The notes beneath the pieces were generated by a model. The model was not told the DNA's origin. It did no database searches and saw only the letters and a list, made by a program, of their open reading frames with translations. A stretch of 64,000 bases of DNA from Branchiibius cervicis (lineage in GTDB: Bacteria > Actinomycetota > Actinomycetes > Actinomycetales > Dermatophilaceae), in NCBI RefSeq assembly GCF_042661605.1, contig NZ_JBHSWJ010000002.1, positions 1,302,001 to 1,366,000 on the forward strand, read 5' to 3'. Of the stretch, positions 1 through 9,400 are shown piece after piece. Within the stretch, counting starts at the first letter, position 1, and each line of letters opens with the position of its first letter. Made by a program: the position numbers and the translations under genes.

Positions 1-166
1 GTAAAAGCTCTTGTGCCCCATGGCACCGTCTACGCGCCGCAGGCAGCGGTCACAATCTCGCGCCCGTGGTCGAGGCCGGCCGGGTGGTCATGGCTCCTCC
101 TGTGATGGGGTGCTCCGACCGTAAACGCGTAGTCCGAGAACCTGCCAGTGCGAGAGGCTGTCGGGT

Positions 167-697
167 ATGACCGATCCGCGCACCGCTCCGCCGCTGCAGG
201 GCACTGAGATCAACACCCTGCTGGGCTTCCTGCAATACCACCGAGACACCTTGCTCATGAAGGTCGATGGGTTGGAGCAAGTGCAGTTGAACACGCGATT
301 CGCCCCGTCAGAGATGACGCTTGGCGGCCTGATGAAGCACGTTGCGTTCGTTGAAGACTATTGGTTTCAGGACATCCTGCTTGGCGCACAGATGCCGGAG
401 CCGTGGGCGTCGGCGGACTGGGAGGCGGACCGGGACTGGGATTGGCACAGTGCCACCAGTGACAGCCCGATGCAGTTGCGGATGTTCGTGCTGCGGGCGC
501 GGGAGCGGTCGGATCGCGCCATCGCGGCATGTATGCGGGCTGAGCGTCTGGACACGCTTTCGCAGCGCGCGGACCGGCGCACGGGTCAGCCGTTCACCCT
601 GCGGTGGATCATGCTGCACCTGATCGAGGAGTACGCGCGGCACAACGGGCACGCGGACCTCATCCGGGAGTCCATCGACGGTTCAACCGGCGACTAA
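167..697 (+). CDS. DinB-family (DUF664-type) protein
   Basis: A 176-residue DinB-like four-helix protein. Seen: a conserved histidine near residue 58 in LMKHVAFVEDYWF and a C-terminal EYARHNGHADLIRE segment with two further histidines near 159 and 162, the usual metal-binding pattern of this superfamily. In actinobacteria such proteins include mycothiol-dependent transferases and many uncharacterised members, so a thiol-transferase or related detoxification role is only inferred. The ATG at 167 follows a GAGAGG-like ribosome site about 10 bases upstream. Its 3' end overlaps the end of the oppositely oriented next gene by 15 bases. The 166 bases upstream hold no gene I can support. Confidence 0.85.
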   Translation: MTDPRTAPPLQGTEINTLLGFLQYHRDTLLMKVDGLEQVQLNTRFAPSEMTLGGLMKHVAFVEDYWFQDILLGAQMPEPWASADWEADRDWDWHSATSDSPMQLRMFVLRARERSDRAIAACMRAERLDTLSQRADRRTGQPFTLRWIMLHLIEEYARHNGHADLIRESIDGSTGD

Positions 698-1612
698 CAC
701 CTCGAAGAAGGACGATGGCTTAGCCACCTTCAGGCAGGAGTCTTTGAGCTCCGGGCCAGCCATACGACGTACGTCCACCGGCCAACTCCGCCCGTCCCGA
801 TGGGTGACCTGACCGCGCCACCCGTCGCCGTCGGGCTGCAGTTCGGTGCTCAAGGCACGCAGCGACGTCTCCGAGATCGATTGGCGGACAACGGACTCCG
901 CTGCCTGCGCCGGGGGACTGAGGACCGAACGGCCCCGGTCGTACGCCGAGTGATTGAGTTCCGCCGGAATCTCGCCGTTGCGCTCGGCCGGGATGATCGA
1001 GGCGGCAGACTCTGTGGTCAGTCGTGCATACGTCTGCCCCGACGGCAACGCGATCCCGGTGGGCGCGAAGCGGTGGCCGCCGGTATGCGAGCACTCCCAC
1101 ACCTGCCCCGGGAACTGCTCCTGCAACGCCAACGCGATGGGCCGGCCGCGCACGGCGCAGCAGACGTCCCGCTTGCTGTTGGTGCAGATCAGCAGCGCCG
1201 GGTCACGGGTCTCGTCGAAGGTGTCGAGCACTTCGGTGACGGCATCGGGGTCGTCGCCGGCCAGCAGCGGCCACGGCGTCCGAAGCAACTGAGACGGGTC
1301 GTCAACTGACCCGACGATCAACCACGGGTCCGTCGCCAAGCCGCCGGCGATCAACACGGTCGGCTCGGCAGTGCCGGCGTCGACATGGCGACCGGGACGG
1401 CGGATCAGCAGCAGCCGGCCGCCGTGGTCCGAACATGCCTGCGCCAGAGCCGATCCCACCCCTGGATCGAGGTGTGATTCAGTGATGGCCTCGCGACCCC
1501 ACGGACCGTTCTGCTCCAGGGCCACCCAGAACGCAGCCCGGGATGCGGTGCCCAGAGCGGGCAGGCCGGCGTCGTCCCATTGTGCTGAGCAGGAGTCCGC
1601 GGCGAAGCTCAC
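683..1612 (-). CDS. Sucrase/ferredoxin-like (thioredoxin-fold Fe-S) protein
   Basis: A 309-residue member of the Suc/Fer-like family. Seen: the cysteine cluster CTNSKRDVCCAVRG near the middle, followed by WECSHTGGHRFAPT, which matches the thioredoxin-like [2Fe-2S] ferredoxin pattern. Function is unknown for most members; electron transfer is inferred. The GTG start at 1612 overlaps the stop codon of the upstream topoisomerase gene by four bases (GTGA), so the two are probably co-transcribed and translationally coupled. Its 3' end overlaps that of the convergent DinB gene. Confidence 0.8.
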   Translation of the reverse strand: MSFAADSCSAQWDDAGLPALGTASRAAFWVALEQNGPWGREAITESHLDPGVGSALAQACSDHGGRLLLIRRPGRHVDAGTAEPTVLIAGGLATDPWLIVGSVDDPSQLLRTPWPLLAGDDPDAVTEVLDTFDETRDPALLICTNSKRDVCCAVRGRPIALALQEQFPGQVWECSHTGGHRFAPTGIALPSGQTYARLTTESAASIIPAERNGEIPAELNHSAYDRGRSVLSPPAQAAESVVRQSISETSLRALSTELQPDGDGWRGQVTHRDGRSWPVDVRRMAGPELKDSCLKVAKPSSFFEVLVAG

Positions 1613-4079
1613 TCGTCCTCCGCTGGCGCAGACACGCCGGGCAGAACGGTCGACGACAACGCTGCGATCGGTGCCGCCGCAGGAGTTCCGCTGCCGTCGC
1701 GGCGGCCCGGTTCGGTCGGCAGGGCGACCTGCGTCCCGGACGACGCTGCTGCACGCACGGGCGGTGCTCCGACGTAGGCCAGGATGAGTTCGTCCTCTCC
1801 ACGCAGGAACCGGTGCGCACGGACCCCGCCGGTCGCCCGACCCTTGCCGGGATACTCCGCAAACGGGGTGACCTTGACCGAGCCGGTTTCGGTCCCGGGA
1901 AGGGCGCCGGACGACCCGGCGATCGTGACAACCGTCGCCTCGTCGTTCACGGCGCCGAAGAAGACCACCCGCTGCCCGGCGGCCAGTTTGATGCCGGCCA
2001 TGCCACCGCCGGCACGGCCCTGCGGCCGCACGGCAGCGGCCGAGAAGTGCAGCAGAGAGGCGTCACTACTGATGAACACGAGTTCCTCTGTGCCCGTAGT
2101 CAATTCAACGGCACCAACGACCTCGTCACCTTCTTTGAGAGTGATGACCTCGAAGGAATCCTTGGCCGGGTAGTCCGGATTCACGCGCTTGACGACGCCG
2201 TCCTTGGTGCCGAGGGCCAGGCCGGGGAGTCGGCTTGCACCGAACACAGGGTGAGGATCCGTTCGCCCTTCGCCAGGTCGACGTACGCACCGATCGGCGC
2301 GCCACCGGCCAGCGCCGGCGGGTCGTTGGTCGGGACCAGCGTCGGCAACTCCAACGCCGACAGCCGCACGACACGACCCGCGGAGGTGACGGCGCCGAAC
2401 TCGCCACGCACCGTCGTACGCACAGCGCCGGTGATCACGTCGTGTTTTCGTCGGCTTCCTTCCGTGGCGAGCGGGTCCACGTTGGTCGTGCGGGCCAGCA
2501 GACCGGTGGAGGACAGCAACACGAAGCACGGGTCGTCCGCGACCTCCAGGGGAGTGTCGATCGCCGCGGGCGTGCCAGCCGACTCCAGCAGGATCGTGCG
2601 GCGCGGCGTGCCGTGCGCCTTGGCCACATCGGCCAGCTCGCCGGAAACCAATGCCTTCAAACGGTTTTCGTCACCCAGGATGGCCTCGAGCTCCTCGATC
2701 TCGCGGCGCAGCTCCTCGGCTTCCTTCTCCAGCTCGATGCGGGAGAACTTGGTGAGGCGGCGCAGCTGCAGGTCGAGGATGTAGTTGGCCTGCACCTCGG
2801 TCAGGTCGAACACGTCGATCAGCCGAGTGCGCGCCGTACCCACATCGTCGCTGGTCCGGATCACCTGGATGACCTCGTCGATATCGACCAAGGCCAGCAG
2901 CAAGCCGTCGACCAGGTGCAGCCGGTCCTTACGCTTGTCGAGGCGGAACTGGGTGCGGCGGCGCACCACGTCGATCCGGAAATCGACGTACACCTTGAGC
3001 AGGTCCTTCAGCCCGAGCGTCTGCGGCTGACCGTCCACGAGCGCAACGTTGTTGATGCCGAACGACTCCTCCATCGGCGTCAGTTTGTAGAGACTGGCGA
3101 GGACCGCTTCGGGGTTGAAACCGTTCTTGACCTCGATGACCAAGCGCAGGCCGTTGTTGCGGTCCGAAAGATCCTTGACGTCCGAAATGCCCTGCAGCTT
3201 CTTGGAACTGTGCAGGTCCTTGATCTTCTCGATGACCTTCTCCGGGCCGACGAGGTAGGGCAGCTCAGTGACCACGATGCCTTTGCGGCGGGCAGTGATG
3301 TCCTCGATGCGAGCGGTGGCCCGGGTGCGGAAGGTGCCGCGACCGGTGAGGTAGGCATCGCGGATGCCCTCCAGCCCGACGATCTGACCGCCCATGGGCA
3401 GGTCCGGACCGGGGACGAAGCGCATCAGATCGTCCAGCGAGCAGTCCGGGTGTTTGATCAGGTGCCGGGCAGCGCCGATCACCTCGACCAGGTTGTGCGG
3501 CGGCATGTTGGTGGCCATCCCGACGGCGATACCGGCGGCGCCGTTGACCAGAAGGTTCGGATAGGCCGCGGGCAGGACCGCCGGCTGCATGAATTGCTCG
3601 TCGTAGTTCGGGACGAAGTCGACGGTGTTCTCATCAAGGCTCTGCGTCATCAGCAGCGCTGCGGGCGCCAGGCGGGCCTCGGTGTAGCGGCTGGCCGCCG
3701 GGCCGTCGTCCAGCGAGCCGAAGTTGCCGTGCCCGTCGATGAGCGGCAGCCGCATGGTGAACGGCTGCGCCATCCGGACCATCGTGTCGTAGATCGCGGT
3801 GTCGCCGTGCGGGTGGTACTTACCCATCACCTCGCCGATGACCCGGCTGCACTTGACGTGCGGGCGATCCGGGCGCAGGCCGAGCTCGGTCATCGCATAG
3901 AGAATCCGCCGCTGTACGGGCTTCAACCCGTCGCGGGCATCCGGTAGCGCCCGGGCGTAGATGACGCTGTAGGCGTACTCCAGGAACGCCGTCTGCATCT
4001 CGTCCTCGACGTCGATGTCGATGATGTGCTGCTGGTCGTCGGGGACGAAGCCGTCGTCGTTGTTCTTCTTGGTCGCCAT
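1609..4079 (-). CDS. parC: DNA topoisomerase IV subunit A (ParC-like), frameshifted in this sequence
   Basis: Type IIA topoisomerase A subunit, about 823 residues once the frame is restored. It cuts and rejoins DNA with ParE to unlink daughter chromosomes. Seen: the catalytic Arg131-Tyr132 in DGPAASRYTEARL, the quinolone-region HPHGDTAIYD (Thr94 where Ser is common), and a C-terminal beta-propeller including GLALGTKDGVVKRVN. The frame breaks at the G run 2224-2227 (C run on the coding strand). Adding one C turns the junction into VQADSPGLALGTK and joins both halves. The ATG at 4079 is preceded by AAGGAG. I prefer ParC to GyrA because no gyrB or dnaA is nearby and the downstream order matches the parC neighbourhood of Streptomyces; this is inference. 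Confidence 0.88.
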
Positions 4080-4190
4080 CCGGGCCGGGTTCTCCTTGCG
4101 CGTGCGATGAGTCCCGCCCATCTTCCCGTACGCCGAGTGGTCGCCTGCCGAGGGACACGCACTGGCCGCCGGGCGGGGCGCAGGCGGGAA

Positions 4191-4247
4191 GGTTTGGTAG
4201 CAGATTGACGACCTCCGTCGCTGCGGTTGTCAATCCACTACCAGACC
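4191..4247. repeat. Intergenic hairpin repeat, family A copy 1
   Basis: Imperfect inverted repeat with 19-base arms (4191-4209 and 4229-4247, 16 of 19 positions complementary) around a 19-base loop. It is clearly homologous to the copy at 5357-5415; the two loops differ at one base. It lies between the divergent parC and NUDIX genes, so it is not a simple terminator for either. A repetitive extragenic palindrome or small non-autonomous element is the likeliest explanation. Confidence 0.8.
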
Positions 4248-4286
4248 TCCTCCATCAGAAGCACGGGCCTATGGTTGACTGCGCGA

Positions 4287-5285
4287 GTGACTGCTGATCG
4301 CGCCGTCAGAGTCGGTGCGTATGCCGTGTGCGTCTGGGACAGGAAGATCCTGCTCAGCCACCAGATCAGTTCAGGGCCGGCTCGCGGCCAGTGGACATTG
4401 CCCGGCGGCGGCGTCGAATTCGGCGAGGACCCCGCCGCAGCGGCCGCGAGGGAATGCCAGGAGGAGACCGGGCTAACCCCGACCATCGGTAAGCCGATCG
4501 GTGTGCACTCCGCGGTAGCCACTGGTCCCACCACGGACCTGCACGGGATCCGACTGCTCTTCGAAGGCCGGTTCAAAGGGGATGAACGCCCCGAGCCGGT
4601 CAGCCCGGACGACGAGGAGATTGATGCGGTCGGCTGGTTCCCATGCGACGCCCTGCCAGAACCGGTCACCGCGTGGGCGCAACAGGCGGCCGAGTCCTTC
4701 GGCGCGGCTGCAGTGCACGCCGTGCCGTTCGTGCTGAACGGGCGCACCGGAGTGCTCGAGGTCGACTACGCCGTGAATGCCTCCCTGGAACGTTCGGGCT
4801 TCGACATGTTCGATCAAGCGGAATTCGACCCGAGGCTCGCCCTTGCACATCCGACGTTTGCTGCACGGGTCGCGTCGTTCGATGGACAGGGGTACCGCAC
4901 AGCGAGTGCCTTCATCCAGTGGGTGGACACCGAACGGACGGTTGCCGATCGCGTCGATCGCGAGCGGGAACTCGATGTACCCGAAGTATTTCGGTCTGCG
5001 GGAGTGCCGTTCTTTGCCTCCGGATATCCCGCCGCGATGTACGACGCTCCCGCGAACAACCGCAACGGCGCGGACCGTCTCCGTTGGGAGGCGACAACCT
5101 GGTTCGTTGCCGCACCGGCGCGTTGGACCGACGGCAAGGTTCTGCCCGTCCTGGGATTCCGGTGGGGTTACCTCGACGACGGCCAACGTCTGGCCCTGCT
5201 GCCGCTGCAGGTCCTTGACGCGGATTCCTGGCAGCAGGACCGTCCCTGGCTATCGCGAGCTGCGCCGAATTTCGTGTTCGATTGA
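4287..5285 (+). CDS. NUDIX hydrolase with an uncharacterised C-terminal domain
   Basis: About 332 residues from the GTG at 4287 (an in-frame TTG at 4275 is an alternative). The first 140 or so residues form a NUDIX domain: the box GGVEFGEDPAAAAARECQEE followed by TGL has the Gx5Ex7REUXEEXGU spacing, so it probably hydrolyses a nucleoside diphosphate linked to another group. The remaining 190 residues, from about MFDQAEFDPRLALAHPTF to APNFVFD, match no domain I recognise. They are rich in Trp, Phe and charged residues and have no membrane segments. The gene stands alone, flanked on both sides by family A hairpins. Confidence 0.8.
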   Translation: MTADRAVRVGAYAVCVWDRKILLSHQISSGPARGQWTLPGGGVEFGEDPAAAAARECQEETGLTPTIGKPIGVHSAVATGPTTDLHGIRLLFEGRFKGDERPEPVSPDDEEIDAVGWFPCDALPEPVTAWAQQAAESFGAAAVHAVPFVLNGRTGVLEVDYAVNASLERSGFDMFDQAEFDPRLALAHPTFAARVASFDGQGYRTASAFIQWVDTERTVADRVDRERELDVPEVFRSAGVPFFASGYPAAMYDAPANNRNGADRLRWEATTWFVAAPARWTDGKVLPVLGFRWGYLDDGQRLALLPLQVLDADSWQQDRPWLSRAAPNFVFD

Positions 5286-5356
5286 CCGCCTGCCGTGTGG
5301 CGCGCAAGCGACTACGGCGAGGTCTGCCACGGATCGAGGCAGCGAACGGACAGCGA

Positions 5357-5415
5357 GGGTTTGGTAGCGGATTGACGACCTCCGTCGCTCCGGTTGTCAA
5401 TCCGCTACCAAACCC
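5357..5415. repeat. Intergenic hairpin repeat, family A copy 2
   Basis: Perfect 20-base inverted repeat (5357-5376 and 5396-5415) around a 19-base loop whose ends can add four more pairs (GACC with GGTT, one wobble). It lies between the 3' ends of the NUDIX gene and the convergent LLM oxidoreductase, so it could end transcription from both sides, but there is no T-tract. It is homologous to 4191-4247. Confidence 0.85.
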
Positions 5416-5431
5416 TGGCCCCGACCAGTGT

Positions 5432-6214
5432 CTACAGGCTGTCGCGCCAGGCCACGAATTCCTGCACCCGCGTCAGGTCGTAGTCCGGGCCGCCGGTGCC
5501 GACGGTGAACTGGGTGACACCCTGCTCCAGCAGCTTCGGGCCGATCTCCGTCGCGGGACCGGCGTCGTTGGGCACACCCAGCGAGATCTCGATGTCCTCG
5601 AAATTGCGCCCGACCGCCTCGCAGTGCCCCTTCAGGACCGAGATCTTGTGATCCAGGGTTTCGCCGGTCACGAATGTGTGCCACACGTCGGCATGCTGGG
5701 CGACCAGGCGCAGCGTCTTCTTCTCGCCGCCGCCGCCGATCAGCACCGGGATCTTGCGGGTCGGCGCCGGGTTCAGTTTGCCCAGCCGGGACTCGATCCG
5801 CGGCAGATCCTCACGCAGCTGATCGAGCCGGCCGCCCGCCGTACCGAAGGTGTAGCCGTACGCGTCGTAGTCCTTCTCGAACCAGCCCGACCCGATACCC
5901 AGGATCAGACGGCCGTCGCTGATGTGGTCGACGGTGCGGGCCATGTCGGCCAGCAGCTCGGGGTTGCGGTAGCTGTTGCAGGTCACCAGTGCACCGATCT
6001 CCACCCGACTGGTCTGCTCCGCCCAGGCCGCGAGCATCGTCCAGCACTCGAAATGCTTGCCCTCGGGTTCGCCATACAAAGGAAAGAAGTGATCCCAGTT
6101 GTAGGCGATGTCGGCGCCGAGATCTTCGACGCGGGCCACCGCGTCGCGGATCTGTGCATACTCCGCGTGTTGTGGCTGCAGCTGAACACCGATGCGAACA
6201 GGTCGTGTCGTCAT
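5432..6214 (-). CDS. LLM-class F420-dependent oxidoreductase
   Basis: 260-residue luciferase-like monooxygenase-fold protein. Seen: an N-terminal strand RIGVQLQPQHAEY, NWDHFFPLYGEPEG, the LVTCNSYRNPELLADMARTV segment and GRLILGIGSGWFEKDYDAYG, all typical of F420-binding members. The IPVLIGGGGEKKTLRLVA motif is nearly identical to one in the second LLM protein at 27831-28781. Cofactor use is inferred from family and phylum; the substrate is unknown. The start ATG at 6214 is 33 bases from the divergent alpha-hydroxyacid oxidase gene, so the promoters must overlap or one gene is read from further away. Confidence 0.85.
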   Translation of the reverse strand: MTTRPVRIGVQLQPQHAEYAQIRDAVARVEDLGADIAYNWDHFFPLYGEPEGKHFECWTMLAAWAEQTSRVEIGALVTCNSYRNPELLADMARTVDHISDGRLILGIGSGWFEKDYDAYGYTFGTAGGRLDQLREDLPRIESRLGKLNPAPTRKIPVLIGGGGEKKTLRLVAQHADVWHTFVTGETLDHKISVLKGHCEAVGRNFEDIEISLGVPNDAGPATEIGPKLLEQGVTQFTVGTGGPDYDLTRVQEFVAWRDSL

Positions 6215-6247
6215 AGGCTCGATAGTAGGGACCGGAACGGGGAAGGG

Positions 6248-7294
6248 ATGTCACTAGTGGAGGGGAGCTCGGAGGCTGCCGCGCGAGAGGTGCTGGACCC
6301 GGACGTCTGGCACTACGTCAGTCGAGGGGCCGGTGGCAACGTGTCCGTCGGCGAAGCCGCCGGTGCGTGGCGGACGTACCGCTTCCGGCCTCGCGTCCTG
6401 CAGGACGTACGGCGGGTGGAGACTGATCTCGAACTGTTCGGGACCTGGCGTACGCCGATCGGCATCGCCCCCAGCGCATTCCACCAGCTCTATACGCCGG
6501 CGGGCGAACTTGCCACTGCCGCAGCGGCATTCGCGTGCGGTGCGCCGATGGTCCTGTCCAGTCGGACCACCACGCGGCTGGAAGACGTCGCCGCGGTCAT
6601 CCAAGGGCCGTGGTGGTTCCAGGTCTACGTCATGCGGGACCCGAGCATCACTGCTGCAACGGTACGGCGAGCGCGCGACGCGGGAGCCAGCGCGCTGGTG
6701 CTCACGGGGGACACGCCGTACGTCGGATATGTCCCACCTACGGGCACGGCCCGCCCGCTGCCGCTCACCGACGAATTGGCTCTGGCCAACGTCGCCCAGC
6801 ACTTACCGCACGAAGGCGTCGCCGACATCTGGGAGCTCATCGACCAGGACGCCGGCATCACCGTCGACACGATCGAGTGGTTGGCCAAGGAGTCGGGGCT
6901 GCCGGTGATCGTCAAAGGCATCCTGCGCGGCGATGAGGCGATCCGCTGCGTCGAAGCGGGCGCAGGCGGGATCTGGGTGAGCAACCACGGCGGGCGCCAA
7001 CTGGATGGCGCCCTACCCACCGCGCGTGCGTTGCCCGAGGTGGTGGCTGCGGTCGAGGGGCAGGTCCCGGTGGTCGTCGACGGCGGAATCCGCTCCGGCA
7101 CAGACGCATTGGCGGCGTTGTCCCTCGGCGCGAGTGCGGTGTTCCTCGGCCGGCCGGTGATCTGGGGCCTGGCCACCGACGGTCAGGCAGGCGCCGAACG
7201 CGTCGTGGACGAGGTCACTGCGCAGCTGCGGCACGCGATGGGCCTGGCGGGCGCGACCAGCCTGGCGCAACTCGATCCGTCGCTGGTGGCCTGA
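6248..7294 (+). CDS. FMN-dependent alpha-hydroxy-acid oxidizing protein
   Basis: About 348 residues, TIM-barrel flavoprotein of the glycolate/lactate oxidase and L-lactate dehydrogenase family, oxidising a 2-hydroxy acid with FMN. Seen: SSRTTTRLEDVA, the barrel segment LPVIVKGILRGDEAIRC with the FMN-contacting lysine, GIWVSNHGGRQLDG holding the catalytic His and following Arg, and VVVDGGIRSGTDALAALSLGA with GRPVIWGL. The ATG at 6248 directly follows GGAAGGG; the GTG nine bases downstream would give better spacing, so the exact start is uncertain. Substrate cannot be told. Confidence 0.85.
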   Translation: MSLVEGSSEAAAREVLDPDVWHYVSRGAGGNVSVGEAAGAWRTYRFRPRVLQDVRRVETDLELFGTWRTPIGIAPSAFHQLYTPAGELATAAAAFACGAPMVLSSRTTTRLEDVAAVIQGPWWFQVYVMRDPSITAATVRRARDAGASALVLTGDTPYVGYVPPTGTARPLPLTDELALANVAQHLPHEGVADIWELIDQDAGITVDTIEWLAKESGLPVIVKGILRGDEAIRCVEAGAGGIWVSNHGGRQLDGALPTARALPEVVAAVEGQVPVVVDGGIRSGTDALAALSLGASAVFLGRPVIWGLATDGQAGAERVVDEVTAQLRHAMGLAGATSLAQLDPSLVA

Positions 7295-7304
7295 GCCCGG
7301 CCAC

Positions 7305-7360
7305 TTTCGGATCGGGATTCACCCCGGATTCTCGCGGCGAGGTGGATCCCGATCCAGAAA
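7305..7360. repeat. Intergenic hairpin repeat, family B copy 1 (possible bidirectional terminator)
   Basis: Inverted repeat with arms 7305-7323 and 7341-7360 (one bulged base, one G-T pair) and a 17-base loop. It sits between the convergent oxidase and nitroreductase genes. It shares arms, loop length and loop ends with the hairpin at 51876-51926. Where the stems differ, both sides of the pair change together, so the stem structure appears conserved. Confidence 0.8.
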
Positions 7361-7372
7361 CCGGGCGATGCG

Positions 7373-7993
7373 TCAGGGCGCCGGCGCGAAGGGCGCGCCG
7401 AACCGCCCGGAGTGGAACACCTCATCGACCCCGCGGCGCGCCCGTTTGCGCGGGCTCCCGGTCGGCTTGTCCTCGGCGGAATAGCCCAGGGCGACCACGC
7501 CGACGACGTTGCGATCCTCGGGGATGGCCAGCGCTGCACGTACGGCGGGTAGATCCTCCACCTGTACCCCGAAGAAGAGCGCGCCCAGGTCGGCATCGAC
7601 CGCCAGCAGCAGCATCAACATGGCCGCCATTCCGGTATCGACGTCCCAGTAGAAGACCGGCCAGTGCTTGTCCTCACCGTCCTGGAACGGTTTGTCCTTC
7701 TCCTGGTAGCGCTTCAGGTAGGTCGATTTGTCCGACAGGCACACGATCAACGTCGGGGCGTTGCGTACGCCTGCGAGCCACGAGCCGGGCCAGTTCTCGC
7801 TGGCCATCGCGTCCCAGAACGGGTCACGCTCGCTACCCTGCAGCACCACGAAATCCCAGCCCTGGCTGAACCCGGCGCTGGGGGCGCGTAATGACAGTCT
7901 GGCCAGTTCGGCCAGCACCTGCGTCGGCACCTGCCGGTCGGGGTCGTAGTTGCGGATCATCCGCCGCTTGCGGATTGCGTCCTTGAGTTCCAC
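7373..7993 (-). CDS. Nitroreductase family protein
   Basis: 206-residue FMN-dependent nitroreductase-fold enzyme. Seen: the N-terminal IRKRRMIRNYDPDRQVP with the FMN-phosphate-binding arginines, LRAPSAGFSQGWDFVVLQG, a central DVDTGMAAMLMLLLAVDADLG helix (residues about 118-138), and the C-terminal VVALGYSAEDKPTGSPRKR typical of the family. It probably reduces nitro or quinone compounds with NAD(P)H; the physiological substrate is unknown. The start ATG at 7993 is divergent from the Asp-box gene 52 bases away. Confidence 0.88.
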   Translation of the reverse strand: MELKDAIRKRRMIRNYDPDRQVPTQVLAELARLSLRAPSAGFSQGWDFVVLQGSERDPFWDAMASENWPGSWLAGVRNAPTLIVCLSDKSTYLKRYQEKDKPFQDGEDKHWPVFYWDVDTGMAAMLMLLLAVDADLGALFFGVQVEDLPAVRAALAIPEDRNVVGVVALGYSAEDKPTGSPRKRARRGVDEVFHSGRFGAPFAPAP

Positions 7994-8045
7994 ATGCCAC
8001 TCGTATCACGGCGGCCGGCCAGAGGTGCGGACTACCCTGGGCAAC

Positions 8046-9400
8046 GTGCCGGAGCCCATCGTCGATCAGCCGGTCGCCGAGGCTGCCGGTCAGTCCCCGC
8101 ACCAGGGGCGCATTCCGTGGCGCGGTGTCTCCGTGGGTCTGGGGGTCGCGTTCGGTCTCATGGTCGTCGCGTTGGCGGTCTACGCCCTCACCCTGCACCC
8201 GCTGGGCGGGCAAGTCCGGCGTGGCGAGGCGGTCAACCCCGGGCAGGTCTTTTCCGGCACCGACGTGACCAGCCCCCGGTCGAGACCCCCAGCCCACAAC
8301 CTCCCGAGCCCGTGCCACCGGGCCTTCGCAGCTGGTCGTTGTCCAATGCCGGTTCGGGGTCGCTGTTCGCCCTGGGCGCCGCCAACTGCTCCGACGACGT
8401 CTGCCCCGTCCTGCTGCGCTCATCGGACGACGGGACCTCCTGGAACTCGGTGCAGACCTTCAGTGATGCCGACACCTCCAGCGCCAGAGGCGATTTCGTG
8501 CCGTCGGTGCAGCCGGACCGTGCGGTCACGCAGACCCGGTTCCTGGATCCGCAGCGCGGGTACGTCTTCGGCGGTGATCTGTGGCTCACCCGCGACCGCG
8601 GACAGACGTTCACCCGGATGCCGCACGTCGGTCAGACCGTGCTGGACGTGGCGGTCGATGCGAGCAAGAACCGGGTCGCGGTGCTGGCGTCCGACGGCTG
8701 CGTCCAAGGAACCTGCACCGGACCGGTCTATCTGAGTCTGATCAAACCCTCGGACAACGCGGTGACCGCCGTGACGGCGAGTCTGGTCCCGACCATCGCC
8801 GTCAGCTCGGCATCCCTGGTGCAATCCGACGGCCAGGTATTCGTGCAACTCAGCGGCAGCCCGACCGGACCGTTCGACGCCTATGCGGTCAAGGGCAGTG
8901 CGCTGGCGCCGATGAAGGCACCGACCGCCTGCCGCGGGACCGGCATCGGCGCCCTGACCGGGGTGGCGGCCGGAAAAGGGATGTACGCCGTGTGCGCGCC
9001 CGTCGCGGTAGGTGACCGCACGTCGTACACCGTCATCCGCTCCGAGAACGATGGCGGATCCTGGTCGGTGGCCTCCGTCGGCGCGCTCACGCTGCCGTCG
9101 ATCGGCCAGGTGAGTCTGGCCGCACCGGATCCCGCCGTACTGGTCGCCGCGAGCGGCGGTCCACGCGGTGACGTGGGCTTCGTACCCAGGGGATACGCGG
9201 CGCTGGTGCGCTCTGAGGACGCCGGCCGGTCCTTCGCGCCGCCGAAGACGGCTCCGTCGTCGGCGACCGGTTTCGACGACGTGATGACCAGCGGTGATTC
9301 GACGCTTTACGCCATTCCTCGCACCGCCTCGGGATACTGGACCAGTGGGGATGATGCGGTTACGTGGCGCTATGTCGATCCGGCGGGGGAGAAGCGATGA
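8046..9400 (+). CDS. Membrane-anchored Asp-box (BNR/sialidase-like) beta-propeller protein, frameshifted
   Basis: About 451 residues after repair. A short cytoplasmic N-terminus is followed by one membrane segment near residues 28-48 (VGLGVAFGLMVVALAVYAL) and a presumably extracytoplasmic propeller. Seen: five Asp-box-like motifs, SSDDGTSW, TRDRGQTF, SENDGGSW, SEDAGRSF and SGDDAVTW. No sialidase catalytic set is recognisable, so an enzyme call is not made. The GTG at 8046 starts VPEPIVDQ. The frame breaks in the C run 8273-8277; one added C gives DVTSPPVETPSPQPPEPV, a proline-rich linker. The stop overlaps the start of the next gene (ATGA), indicating an operon. Confidence 0.75.

Noticed and set aside
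50..294. Overlapping minus-strand open frames at the window's left end
   Set aside because: Short, no domain, no ribosome site, and mostly opposite the DinB gene.
2200..2240. Programmed frameshifting in parC
   Set aside because: The same kind of single-base shortfall occurs in seven unrelated genes, with no shared slippery motif, stem or ribosome site; a sequencing cause is simpler.
2235..3947. A 570-residue open frame on the + strand opposite parC
   Set aside because: It is the antisense shadow of the topoisomerase gene; its composition (His, Gln, Arg, Val-rich) reflects high GC at third positions of the true gene.
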